From an uncultured Alphaproteobacteria bacterium (lineage in GTDB: Bacteria > Pseudomonadota > Alphaproteobacteria > Rhodobacterales > Rhodobacteraceae), in assembly GCA_902524845.1 (NCBI GenBank), contig CABZEW010000005.1, forward strand, positions 16,135 to 80,134: a stretch of DNA of 64,000 bases. Reading direction: 5' to 3'. Below are positions 56,640 through 64,000 of the stretch, in pieces. The stretch's first letter is position 1, and the number at the start of each line of letters is the position of its first letter. The notes below the pieces were generated by a model. It made no database searches and was not told the origin of the DNA. It saw only the letters and a program-made list of their open reading frames with translations. A program made the position numbers and the translations under genes.

Positions 56640-58133
56640 TCACTTTAGTTTTTCATTCACAATCTGATTGATGATTTTTGGGTCTGCTTTCCCCTGAGAC
56701 TTCTTCATTACTTGACCTACAAACCACCCGATCAATTTTGGGTTGCTTTTGACTTTATTTACCTGCACGGGGTTTTCTCTTATAACGTCACCGACTATTT
56801 GTTCGATAAGACTTGTGTCTTGCACCTGTCGAAGGCCCAACTTATCCACTAACTCAATTGGGTTGCCTCCATATTTCCAAATGTGGTCAAAAATCTCTTT
56901 AGCTCCTTTACTGGATATTTCATCTGACCTTAAGAGATTTATCAATTCCTTCATTTGCTTTACTGTGATTGGGTTTTCGTTAAAAGATAAATTATCCTTA
57001 TTTAGTCGACCAAATAACTCATTGATAAGTAAGTTTGCTGCTATTTTCCCGTCCGTATTTGTCGCTATTGCCTCAAAAAACTCTGCTGTTAATTGCTCAG
57101 CAACTATTACCTCCGCGTCATAGGGTGTAATTTTAAAACCATCAATAAATCGTGATTGCTTTTTGTCAGGTAATTCAGGGAGATTATCCCTAATTTTATC
57201 GACCCACTCTCTCTCTAATTCAATTTTCAATAAGTCTGGACAAGGAAAATATCGGTAATCATGTGCATCCTCTTTACTCCTTAAGGGACGAGTTTCATTC
57301 TTATTTGGGTCATACAAACGTGTTTCTTGTTCAACTTTCTCTCCAGCCTCTACTAGCTTTATTTGTCTTCGAGCTTCAAAATTTATCGCTTGTTGTATAA
57401 ATTTCAATGAGTTCATATTTTTTATTTCGCACCTTGTCCCAAGTAAGTCAAAATCACCGGTTTCTAAAAAACTATGAAAAGTATTCACCTCACAAACTGA
57501 GACATTTACGTCTGCTCTCAAGGAGCCCTCTTGCATATTGCCGTCACATGTTTCCAGATACCTCATTATCAATCTCAATTTTTTTATATATTCCACAGCT
57601 TCGAATGGGCTATTAATTTCCGGTTTAGAAACGATTTCCATTAGCGCTATACCCGTTCTATTCAGGTCTACAAAACTGGTGGTTGGATCCATATCGTGTA
57701 TGGACTTCCCTGCATCTTGTTCAAGATGAATGCGCTCTACACCTACCTCCTTTGGCAATTTTTCTTCAGATTGGATGGATATTTTACCTTTGCCAACAAT
57801 TGGTTCGTATAATTGGCTAATTTGGTAACCTTGTGGCAGGTCAGGATAGAAGTAGTTTTTTCTGTCGAATCTTGAAATGAGATTAATTTCCGCGTTTATT
57901 CCTAATCCGGTTTTTACTGCCTGCTCGATACAAAATGAGTTTACGACAGGTAGCATGCCAGGCATACCCGCATCGATAAAGCTTACATTAGAGTTTGGCT
58001 CAGCGCCAAACTGAGTTGAAGCGGATGAAAAGAGTTTAGATTTTGATTTGACTTGAGCGTGAACTTCTAACCCAATCACAAAGACGAAATCGCTATTCGT
58101 TCCTCTGATTAACTGTGATTTTTCTATGTACAT
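56640..58133 (-). CDS. gatB: Glutamyl/aspartyl-tRNA amidotransferase subunit B
   Basis: GatB binds the misacylated tRNA and performs ATP-dependent amidation with GatA and GatC. I set the start at ATG 58133 (497 residues) because AGAGGA lies about five bases upstream and the family begins near VIGLEVHAQVKSKSKLFSS. The longer frame adds 42 non-conserved residues. GMPGMLPVVN, DLPQGYQISQLYEPI, RIHLEQDAGKSIHD and SLRADVNVSV are characteristic. The C-terminal YqeY-like tail ends VGQVMKKSQGKADPKIINQI. It is on the strand of pepN, 64 bp downstream of it. Confidence 0.96.
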   Translation of the reverse strand: MYIEKSQLIRGTNSDFVFVIGLEVHAQVKSKSKLFSSASTQFGAEPNSNVSFIDAGMPGMLPVVNSFCIEQAVKTGLGINAEINLISRFDRKNYFYPDLPQGYQISQLYEPIVGKGKISIQSEEKLPKEVGVERIHLEQDAGKSIHDMDPTTSFVDLNRTGIALMEIVSKPEINSPFEAVEYIKKLRLIMRYLETCDGNMQEGSLRADVNVSVCEVNTFHSFLETGDFDLLGTRCEIKNMNSLKFIQQAINFEARRQIKLVEAGEKVEQETRLYDPNKNETRPLRSKEDAHDYRYFPCPDLLKIELEREWVDKIRDNLPELPDKKQSRFIDGFKITPYDAEVIVAEQLTAEFFEAIATNTDGKIAANLLINELFGRLNKDNLSFNENPITVKQMKELINLLRSDEISSKGAKEIFDHIWKYGGNPIELVDKLGLRQVQDTSLIEQIVGDVIRENPVQVNKVKSNPKLIGWFVGQVMKKSQGKADPKIINQIVNEKLK

Positions 58134-58197
58134 TTTTCCTCTTCTATGTTCTACGAAATGAGTAGCTAAACCAACCTCTATAATCAATAAAAAATTG

Positions 58198-60756
58198 TTA
58201 TAAAAATGCCTTAATCTTGTAAAGTATTTCAGATGTATCTCTTGAGAGGCTGTCGCCATGAGGAAGAGTATTTAAAGCAGCTTTAGCTTTTTCTCTGTAA
58301 ATATGGGGCAAGAATTTGATTTGGGCAAAAGCCTTAGTGGTGCTAGCAGCGATTTGTGGATTTTCTGGATCAATTTTCTTTATCCATTCTGCTGTTATAT
58401 TATAGCCACGTCCATTTTTTTGATGGAAAGCATGAAAATTTCTCTTTGCAAATGTGCCAATAAGACTATTAAAGTTATTTGGGTTGAACATGTTGAAGTC
58501 CCTATGATTTGTAAGTTCTTGGAGTCGAGCTAGAGCCAAGTTAGGAGTTGAATATTGTATTTGCATAGCAAACCATTTATTCAATAATGCCTTGTCTTTT
58601 CCATACATTGAGTAAAATTTTTTGGTATTTTCTTTTTCGTCCTTTTTGACGATATAGTAAATTAAGCAAGATAGTTTTAAGCTCATATTATTTGTATCGT
58701 TGAAAATAAGGTTAAGGAAATCATCAAGAAAATTTGTATCTTTATTCAAAAATATTAACGCACAAGCTAATGCCCTTTCTTGATAATCCGAGTTGTTTCT
58801 TAAATATAGTTTCTGGTCTATAAAATTCTTAAAATAGGAAATAGAGAATTCCCTAAAGTACTTCTTGTATAAAGTTCCGTATTTAAGAAGGTTTAGCTGG
58901 ATGGTCTTAGGATCAGGTGTCTCTGTTTCTAATAGTTTAAAGAAGTACTCATTGTCATTGGGCAATCCTAGGAGCTTTGCAAGTAGTGATGGCCTGTTTG
59001 ATTTATTTATTAGTATTTTACAAGTTCTTGAAATAACATTTTCTACATCAGATTGTTTGGAACCAATTTTCTTCAAAACTATAAAATCAAGGTTCTTTTT
59101 AGCTATCCATACACTTGTAAAATCTGTCTCAAACTCCAAAATAGAGAATATATCGTCGATCGCTTGTTTGAATTCAACAATGACTGGAGCGGAAAAAGAA
59201 TTCAGTAGAGAAATAGTCGGTTTTTCATTTTGGCTTTTCAGTTCGATTGAGGAGGTTTTTCTATCAAGTACTAGCGTTTTCTTTAGCTGTAAAAATCGAC
59301 CCCTATTGCTTAAAATGCTGTATGTTATGGGTATAACTTTATTAGAATATTTACCCGGCCTCATAGGTTTCTCTTGTCTAAATGTCACTTTGTAATTGTT
59401 TCCAGTATAGCTTTCGGAAACAATCAATTTTGGTGTTCCGGCTTCATGGAACCAATTAAAAAATTTATCTAAATTTTTGTCTACTACACACTCAAAAGCT
59501 TCTTGAAATTTTTCGAGTGTAGAGGGACGTCCGTCTTGATTTTTAAAAAAAAGATCCATTCCTTCTGAAAACTTTTCTTTACCAATTATTGTTTTAAGCA
59601 TTCTCATAATTTCTGCACTTTTTTCATACACAGTAGCAGTATAAAAATTATTTATTTCAAGATACTTTTTTGGTCTGGCAGAATGAGAAAGTGGTCCAGC
59701 GTCCTCTTTAAACTGATGTTTTATTAGAAAGTCTATTTGATTTATTCGAGAGACTTCTTTTTCTAGCTGGTCTTCGACATATTCTTGTTCACGCAAGACA
59801 GTAAGTCCCTCTTTCAAACATAATTGGAACCAATCGCGACACGTTACTCTATTACCAGTCCAATTGTGAAAATATTCGTGTGCAATAATTGCTTCTATTT
59901 GCGCATAGTCAGCGTCTGTAGAAAGGTTTTCATCGTAAAGTATGTATTTGGAATTGAAAATATTGAGACCTTTATTTTCCATCGCCCCTGCATTGAAATC
60001 ATCCACGGCCACAATATTAAAAACATCTAGATCATACTCACGGCCATAAGCAATTTGATCCCATGCCATCGCTTTCTTAATACAACAAAGGGCATGCTTT
60101 GCTTTGCCAATATGCTCTTTTTTATGAAAAATTTTTAATGCTACCGCTTTTCCTGATGAAGTTGTAAAAGACCCTTCATCAAAGATTAGATTACCTGCTA
60201 CCATCGCAAAAAGGTAGCTTGGCTTTGGAAATGGATCGTACCATTCAGAGTAATTTTTGGTAACGGTTATCGGATTTCCGTTAGACAACAAGTGAGCATA
60301 TGACCCATGTATTCTTACACTGTAAGTAGAAAGTACGTCTGGACGATCCAGAGAATAACAGATTTTTCTAAATCCTTCAGGTTCACACTGTGTTACAAAA
60401 ATACCCTCAGACAAATATAAACCTTCTAGAGATTTATTTGTTGTCGGACTAAGAACATTTTCCATCTCAACCTGGAATTCTCCCGATCCGAGAAATTTTA
60501 CGGGAATTATCAGCTCCTGTTTCTTGAAGGTTAGACAGTCGAATTCAATTTTTCTTTCGCCTATTTTCAGATAATTCAATTTGATATTCTCTCCTAGCAA
60601 CACCAAATCGACTGTTTTGCCAGTATTAGGTTCAAAGACAATCCGGGATTTAAGGATCGTTCTTTCGTAGTCTAAGAAGAACTCTAGAGAAACAGACTTT
60701 TGTCTATAACTGGGAGGAGTGTAATCTTTAAGCCATGTGTATTTAGGTTTAGCCAA
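58198..60756 (-). CDS. pepN: Aminopeptidase N, M1 family
   Basis: This is a broad-specificity cytosolic zinc aminopeptidase of 852 residues, close to E. coli PepN in length. The exopeptidase motif GAMEN is at 257-261. The zinc site HEYFH is at 293-297, with the third ligand E316 in CLKEGLTV. The Tyr of the active site lies in ATVYEKSAEIMRML near 378. C-terminal domains of about 400 residues are mostly helical. The start is TTG at 60756 with an AGGAG Shine-Dalgarno sequence seven bases upstream. Confidence 0.96.
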   Translation of the reverse strand: MAKPKYTWLKDYTPPSYRQKSVSLEFFLDYERTILKSRIVFEPNTGKTVDLVLLGENIKLNYLKIGERKIEFDCLTFKKQELIIPVKFLGSGEFQVEMENVLSPTTNKSLEGLYLSEGIFVTQCEPEGFRKICYSLDRPDVLSTYSVRIHGSYAHLLSNGNPITVTKNYSEWYDPFPKPSYLFAMVAGNLIFDEGSFTTSSGKAVALKIFHKKEHIGKAKHALCCIKKAMAWDQIAYGREYDLDVFNIVAVDDFNAGAMENKGLNIFNSKYILYDENLSTDADYAQIEAIIAHEYFHNWTGNRVTCRDWFQLCLKEGLTVLREQEYVEDQLEKEVSRINQIDFLIKHQFKEDAGPLSHSARPKKYLEINNFYTATVYEKSAEIMRMLKTIIGKEKFSEGMDLFFKNQDGRPSTLEKFQEAFECVVDKNLDKFFNWFHEAGTPKLIVSESYTGNNYKVTFRQEKPMRPGKYSNKVIPITYSILSNRGRFLQLKKTLVLDRKTSSIELKSQNEKPTISLLNSFSAPVIVEFKQAIDDIFSILEFETDFTSVWIAKKNLDFIVLKKIGSKQSDVENVISRTCKILINKSNRPSLLAKLLGLPNDNEYFFKLLETETPDPKTIQLNLLKYGTLYKKYFREFSISYFKNFIDQKLYLRNNSDYQERALACALIFLNKDTNFLDDFLNLIFNDTNNMSLKLSCLIYYIVKKDEKENTKKFYSMYGKDKALLNKWFAMQIQYSTPNLALARLQELTNHRDFNMFNPNNFNSLIGTFAKRNFHAFHQKNGRGYNITAEWIKKIDPENPQIAASTTKAFAQIKFLPHIYREKAKAALNTLPHGDSLSRDTSEILYKIKAFL

Positions 60757-60868
60757 TATAGCTCCTTCGTGTGGACTTTGACTTATCCAAATATATGTTT
60801 TAATAAATAACAGGAATTATTAAAAAGGATAGCTTTTTGGCTATTTACAAGTAGCGTCGGGGAATAAA

Positions 60869-61639
60869 TTGAAACCAGTTGTAGGTATTATAGGAAATTC
60901 GCACTTAATTAATGACACCTATCCGGCTCAAACGACCGGATTGATGAATATTGAGCCAATTATGGAAATATGCAACGCAATTTCGCTTATAGTACCAGGG
61001 GTTCCGAAAAATGCTACTACTGAGGAACTTATGAACATATGTGATGGATTTATCTTTACCGGCGGCCGTCCAAATGTGCACCCGAAATTTTATGGACAAA
61101 AGCCAACCAAAGAGCATGGCGAATTTGATGTGGGAAGAGATCAGGTTGTTATTCCTTTAATAAAGGAATGTGAAAAGATTGGAAAACCTATTTTAGGTAT
61201 CTGCAGAGGCTTTCAAGAGTTCAATGTCGCCTTTGGAGGCTCGCTGCATCCCGAGATAAGAGACTTACCTGGCAGGATGAATCACAGAATGCCACCCGAT
61301 GGCACTTTAGAAGAAAAATTTGCCCTTAGGCATGAGGTAACTTTTTTTCCAGGTTGCGTCTTTGAGAAGATATTTTGTAAAAAAAAGATTAATGTCAACT
61401 CATTACATGGACAAGGTATAGACCAACCAGGACAGAGAGTGTCAATAGATGGTCATGCTCCTGATGGCACTCCTGAAGCCATATCAATTGTTGGATCAAA
61501 AGGCTTTTGTCTGGCTGTGCAATGGCATCCAGAATGGCAGGCTGCTAGAGATACGAATTCTGTGAAGTTGTTTTCTGCTTTTCGCGATGCATTAAACAAC
61601 AAAAATTTTGTTGGTAATGAAGAGAAGATGGTTGGGTAG
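60869..61639 (+). CDS. puuD: Gamma-glutamyl-gamma-aminobutyrate hydrolase-like (C26)
   Basis: This is a 256-residue class I amidotransferase-fold hydrolase. The nucleophilic cysteine is in ILGICRGFQEFNVAFGGSLH (about 104-123), with the catalytic histidine and glutamate in AVQWHPEWQ near the C-terminus. FIFTGGRPNVHPKFYG is the oxyanion-side loop of the PuuD group. By family it removes glutamate from gamma-glutamyl-GABA in putrescine breakdown, but no other puu genes are here, so the substrate is uncertain. The start is TTG with GGGGA upstream. It overlaps dusA by 23 bases. Confidence 0.85.
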   Translation: MKPVVGIIGNSHLINDTYPAQTTGLMNIEPIMEICNAISLIVPGVPKNATTEELMNICDGFIFTGGRPNVHPKFYGQKPTKEHGEFDVGRDQVVIPLIKECEKIGKPILGICRGFQEFNVAFGGSLHPEIRDLPGRMNHRMPPDGTLEEKFALRHEVTFFPGCVFEKIFCKKKINVNSLHGQGIDQPGQRVSIDGHAPDGTPEAISIVGSKGFCLAVQWHPEWQAARDTNSVKLFSAFRDALNNKNFVGNEEKMVG

Positions 61640-62603
61640 TATAAATAGACTGCTGAGTGTGGCTCCTATGATGGACTGCACTGATAGGCATTGTCGGTTC
61701 TTCCATAGACAATTGTCACGGCGTGCCCTGTTATACAGCGAAATGATTGTCGACAGAGCTATTATCTTTGGTGAAAGACAAAGATTTTTAAGGTTTAATC
61801 CTATTGAACACCCTATAGCTTTACAATTGGGGGGAAATGAGCCTAGGCTTTTAGCTGAAGCTACAAAGATAGCAGTGGATTTTGGATATGATGAGGTCAA
61901 CTTAAATGTTGGTTGCCCGTCATCTAGGGTAAAATCTGGAGATTTTGGAGCAGCTCTGATGAGAAAAATTGACTTAGTTAGATCTTGCGTGGAAGCCATG
62001 AAAAACTCAGCAGGAAAAACTCCTGTGACTGTAAAGTCAAGAATTGCAGTTGATGATCAAAATCCTGTTGAAGTCCTGCCTGACTTTATAGCAAAGGTAG
62101 CAAATTCTGGTTGCAACGTTTTTATCATACACGCAAGGAAAGCTTTGCTCGAGGGTCTATCCCCAAAAGATAATAGAAAAGTTCCACCACTCCAATATCC
62201 GTTAGTTTATGAAATGCAAAACAATTTTCCGGAACTTGATATCATTTTAAATGGAGGATTAACTAACTTGGAAAATATTAAATCATGCTTAGCAACACCC
62301 GTTGCTGGAGTGATGATTGGTCGAGAAGCGTATGAAAACCCTTCGATATTATTGGGAGTAGATAAAGAAATTTTCGACCAAAAAGAACATAGTGGAGATA
62401 TGAAAGATGCGATCCGGAATATGATTGAGTATTGTCATAGAGAGCAAGCTGAGGGGACCGCAATTAAGGGTATTTTAAAACATTTGAAGGGAGCATTTAA
62501 GGGTCAAGCAAACTCAAAGAACTTCAAACGTCTTCTATTCTGCAATCAAACAGTAGATTCAGAAAAATTAAAGAAGCTTTCTAGCTTGATTACAAATTAT
62601 TGA
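61617..62603 (+). CDS. dusA: tRNA-dihydrouridine synthase A
   Basis: This flavoenzyme reduces uridines 20 and 20a in the D-loop of tRNA. With the ATG 61617 it has 328 residues. The FMN-binding start is LSVAPMMDCTDRHCRFF. LQLGGNEPRLLAEA and VNLNVGCPSSRVKSGDFGA contain the catalytic cysteine. FIIHARKALLEGLSPKDNRK marks the DusA subgroup. LNGGLTNLENI and MIGREAYENP bind the FMN phosphate. Its start lies within the end of the preceding gene. It is convergent with the ruvX fragment. Confidence 0.94.
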   Translation: MKRRWLGSINRLLSVAPMMDCTDRHCRFFHRQLSRRALLYSEMIVDRAIIFGERQRFLRFNPIEHPIALQLGGNEPRLLAEATKIAVDFGYDEVNLNVGCPSSRVKSGDFGAALMRKIDLVRSCVEAMKNSAGKTPVTVKSRIAVDDQNPVEVLPDFIAKVANSGCNVFIIHARKALLEGLSPKDNRKVPPLQYPLVYEMQNNFPELDIILNGGLTNLENIKSCLATPVAGVMIGREAYENPSILLGVDKEIFDQKEHSGDMKDAIRNMIEYCHREQAEGTAIKGILKHLKGAFKGQANSKNFKRLLFCNQTVDSEKLKKLSSLITNY

Positions 62604-62651
62604 TAGTAAAGCGGGCCTTTTTTATATTCAAATAAGATGAGGAAAAACTTA

Positions 62652-63047
62652 TCAGGTATTGTTTTGTTGTATGTTCTTCAAGCGATCCAACAAATTTTGT
62701 AAAATCAAAACAGCTGCAATTGAGTCGACTACTTGCTTCCTTTTCTTGCGAGATAAATCAGCTAACAGAAGCGACCTTTCTGCCGCAACTGTTGTTAGTC
62801 TTTCATCCCAAAATGTTATAGGAAGATTCACAATGTTTGAAAAATTTGTAGCGAAATCACGAGTGGACTGACATTTTGGCCCCTCTGATCCATCCATATT
62901 TAGAGGTAGGCCAATCACTATTCCACAAATTATTTCCTTATCTATGATGGTTTGGAGCTCTAAAGAAAAAAGTGAAAATTTTTTCTTTTTAAGAGTCGCA
63001 TAGTTTGAAGCTATGCTTTGAGTCCTGACTATAATTGTTATAGCCAT
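62652..63047 (-). CDS. ruvX: RuvX/YqgF nuclease, N-terminally truncated
   Basis: This encodes the C-terminal three quarters of RuvX (YqgF), an RNase H-fold protein for pre-16S rRNA maturation. IVIGLPLNMDGSEGPKCQST, ITFWDERLTTVAAERSLL and the acidic DSIAAVLILQ are excellent matches. The usual first 25 or so residues, with the DxGxKxxG strand holding the first catalytic aspartate, are absent. Upstream of SIASNYATLKKKKF the frame runs straight into the soxB-like gene in another frame. The start given (ATG 63047, or GTG 63056) lies inside soxB and would add only a few unrelated residues. It is probably non-functional as drawn, or the sequence is misjoined. Confidence 0.8.
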   Translation of the reverse strand: MAITIIVRTQSIASNYATLKKKKFSLFSLELQTIIDKEIICGIVIGLPLNMDGSEGPKCQSTRDFATNFSNIVNLPITFWDERLTTVAAERSLLLADLSRKKRKQVVDSIAAVLILQNLLDRLKNIQQNNT

Positions 63048-63939
63048 CAGCTCCACCTCCTATAACGAGCTCTCCTTTATCAGACTGACTCAAATATCCA
63101 TGCACCGTATTAGCCATAACAACACAATCTATGATTGGTTTAATAGGCTCCGATACTAACGCTTGGAGAGCTACTGACTCAATCGGCAATCTAAAACCGG
63201 CTAACTCGGCTAAAACACTTGAATGACCTGCTGCAACAAAACAAACTTTTTTTGCTTTTATTTGTCCTTTTGTAGTTTCCAGTCCTACTATCTTTTCCCT
63301 TTTCTTTTTAACTCCGACAACCTCACACTGCTCTATTATATCAATACCATAGTCAGAGCACCTTCTCGCATACCCCCATGCCACAGCATCATGGCGAGCA
63401 GTTCCCCCTCTAGGCTGCCAGAGTGCTCCTAGCACAGGAAACCTTGGCCCTTCAATATTAATGATTGGTACTATTTCTTTTACCTCATCTGGAGTAACCA
63501 TTTTCGTATCTACTCCGTTAATTCTATTTGCATGGGATGTTCTCTTCATTGCTCTCAATTCATGCTCCGTCTGACAAAGCATTAAAACCCCTCTAGGACT
63601 AAACATAATATTGTAATTAAGATCTTGTGAAAGCGTCTCATACAAAAATCTAGACTTTTCATAAATACTAATGGAGCTTTCCTGCAAATAGTTGGAGCGT
63701 ATTATTGTAGTATTACGCCCTGTGTTTCCACCGCCAATCCAGCCTTTTTCGATCACTGCTATGTCCGTAACATTATAATTCTTAGCCAAATAATAAGCGG
63801 TCGCCAGGCCGTGACCGCCCGCTCCCACAATTATTATCTCGTATTCATTTTTCGGTTTTCGCTTTGCCCAAGCTTTCTCCCAACCCAGATTATCTCTAAA
63901 CGCTTCGGTGAAGATGGACGAAAAAGAGTATTTTTTCAA
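62989..63939 (-). CDS. soxB: Sarcosine oxidase beta-like FAD protein, C-terminally truncated
   Basis: This is a 316-residue D-amino-acid-oxidase-fold flavoprotein matching the beta subunit of heterotetrameric sarcosine oxidase. The FAD loop is IIIVGAGGHGLATAYYLA (about 35-52), then GGGNTGRNTTIIRSNYL and GGTARHDAVAWGYARR with the histidine expected to hold covalent FMN. The match continues through SQSDKGELVIGGGADGYNNY. It then stops at residue 305, and the last 11 residues are unrelated. About 100 residues expected at the C-terminus (usual length near 415) are missing, and the frame continues into ruvX sequence. The soxD, soxA and soxG partners are not in the window. Confidence 0.85.
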   Translation of the reverse strand: MKKYSFSSIFTEAFRDNLGWEKAWAKRKPKNEYEIIIVGAGGHGLATAYYLAKNYNVTDIAVIEKGWIGGGNTGRNTTIIRSNYLQESSISIYEKSRFLYETLSQDLNYNIMFSPRGVLMLCQTEHELRAMKRTSHANRINGVDTKMVTPDEVKEIVPIINIEGPRFPVLGALWQPRGGTARHDAVAWGYARRCSDYGIDIIEQCEVVGVKKKREKIVGLETTKGQIKAKKVCFVAAGHSSVLAELAGFRLPIESVALQALVSEPIKPIIDCVVMANTVHGYLSQSDKGELVIGGGADGYNNYSQDSKHSFKLCDS

Positions 63940-64000
63940 ATTTTTTATCCCTAATTAACACTTGTTTGGCCAGATCAAAAAATATATATCAAAGATTACT

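Noticed and set aside
57407-57616. Plus-strand frames inside gatB, cobT and pepN
   Set aside because: All are shadows of strongly supported genes on the other strand and lack family motifs or ribosome sites.
1-64000. CRISPR arrays, insertion sequences, prophage genes, tRNA genes
   Set aside because: No spaced direct-repeat array, transposase motif, phage structural gene or T-loop-like GTTCRANYC in a cloverleaf context was seen in the intergenic gaps.

Overview
The window is ordinary housekeeping chromosome from an AT-rich alphaproteobacterium, probably a marine, streamlined lineage. The evidence is gene content and order. These include the canonical alphaproteobacterial dcw order with rnpB just upstream, a short prolyl-tRNA synthetase without an insertion domain, hdaA beside ppk and ppx, proS followed by lolCD, and a bolA/J-protein/cobS/cobT block. 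There is also a sarcosine-oxidase-type gene at the right edge. Genes are tightly packed, many starts and stops overlap by 1 to 17 nt, and TTG starts are common. I found no insertion sequence, prophage, CRISPR array, tRNA gene or toxin-antitoxin pair, so nothing marks the window as a mobile island.

Layout. Positions 1-3635 (minus strand) hold glyA, an unannotated 43-codon lipoprotein gene, an alaC-type aminotransferase and hom (cut by the window edge). Positions 3806-12273 (plus) hold nadK, hdaA, ppk, ppx, proS, lolC and lolD. Positions 12270-20433 (minus) form a fatty-acid beta-oxidation operon led by a MerR regulator, with a perfect 16-bp palindrome overlapping its leader. The operon ends in what looks like a catalytically dead M48-type membrane protein. 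A MATE exporter follows on the plus strand. Next comes the minus-strand operon tadA-gatC-gatA-lipoprotein-pyrD (25697 down to 21868), then rluB and the RNase P RNA gene.

Positions 26894-48928 (plus) are the division and cell-wall cluster: mraZ rsmH ftsL ftsI murE murF mraY murD ftsW murG murC murB ddl ftsQ ftsA ftsZ lpxC bamD recN. Three MraZ-box-like repeats with exact 10-bp spacing and an 11-bp perfect long-range inverted repeat precede it. Together these genes make lipid II, build the divisome and supply outer-membrane biogenesis.

Positions 48921-64000 hold a D-lactate-dehydrogenase-type flavoprotein, a hotdog thioesterase, a pepP-cobT-cobS-J-protein operon, bolA, gatB, pepN, a class-I amidotransferase-like hydrolase and dusA. 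The last two genes, ruvX and soxB-like, are both truncated where they meet near 63025. SoxB lacks about 100 C-terminal residues and RuvX lacks its N-terminus including the first catalytic Asp. This is either a real deletion or a chimeric assembly join, and it is the most anomalous point in the window.

No clearly new multi-gene system was found. The best leads are the soxB/ruvX junction, the M48-like pseudoenzyme in the beta-oxidation operon, the inverted repeat in the dcw leader and the small lipoprotein. All start-site choices were made by eye from Shine-Dalgarno spacing, overlaps and family N-termini.
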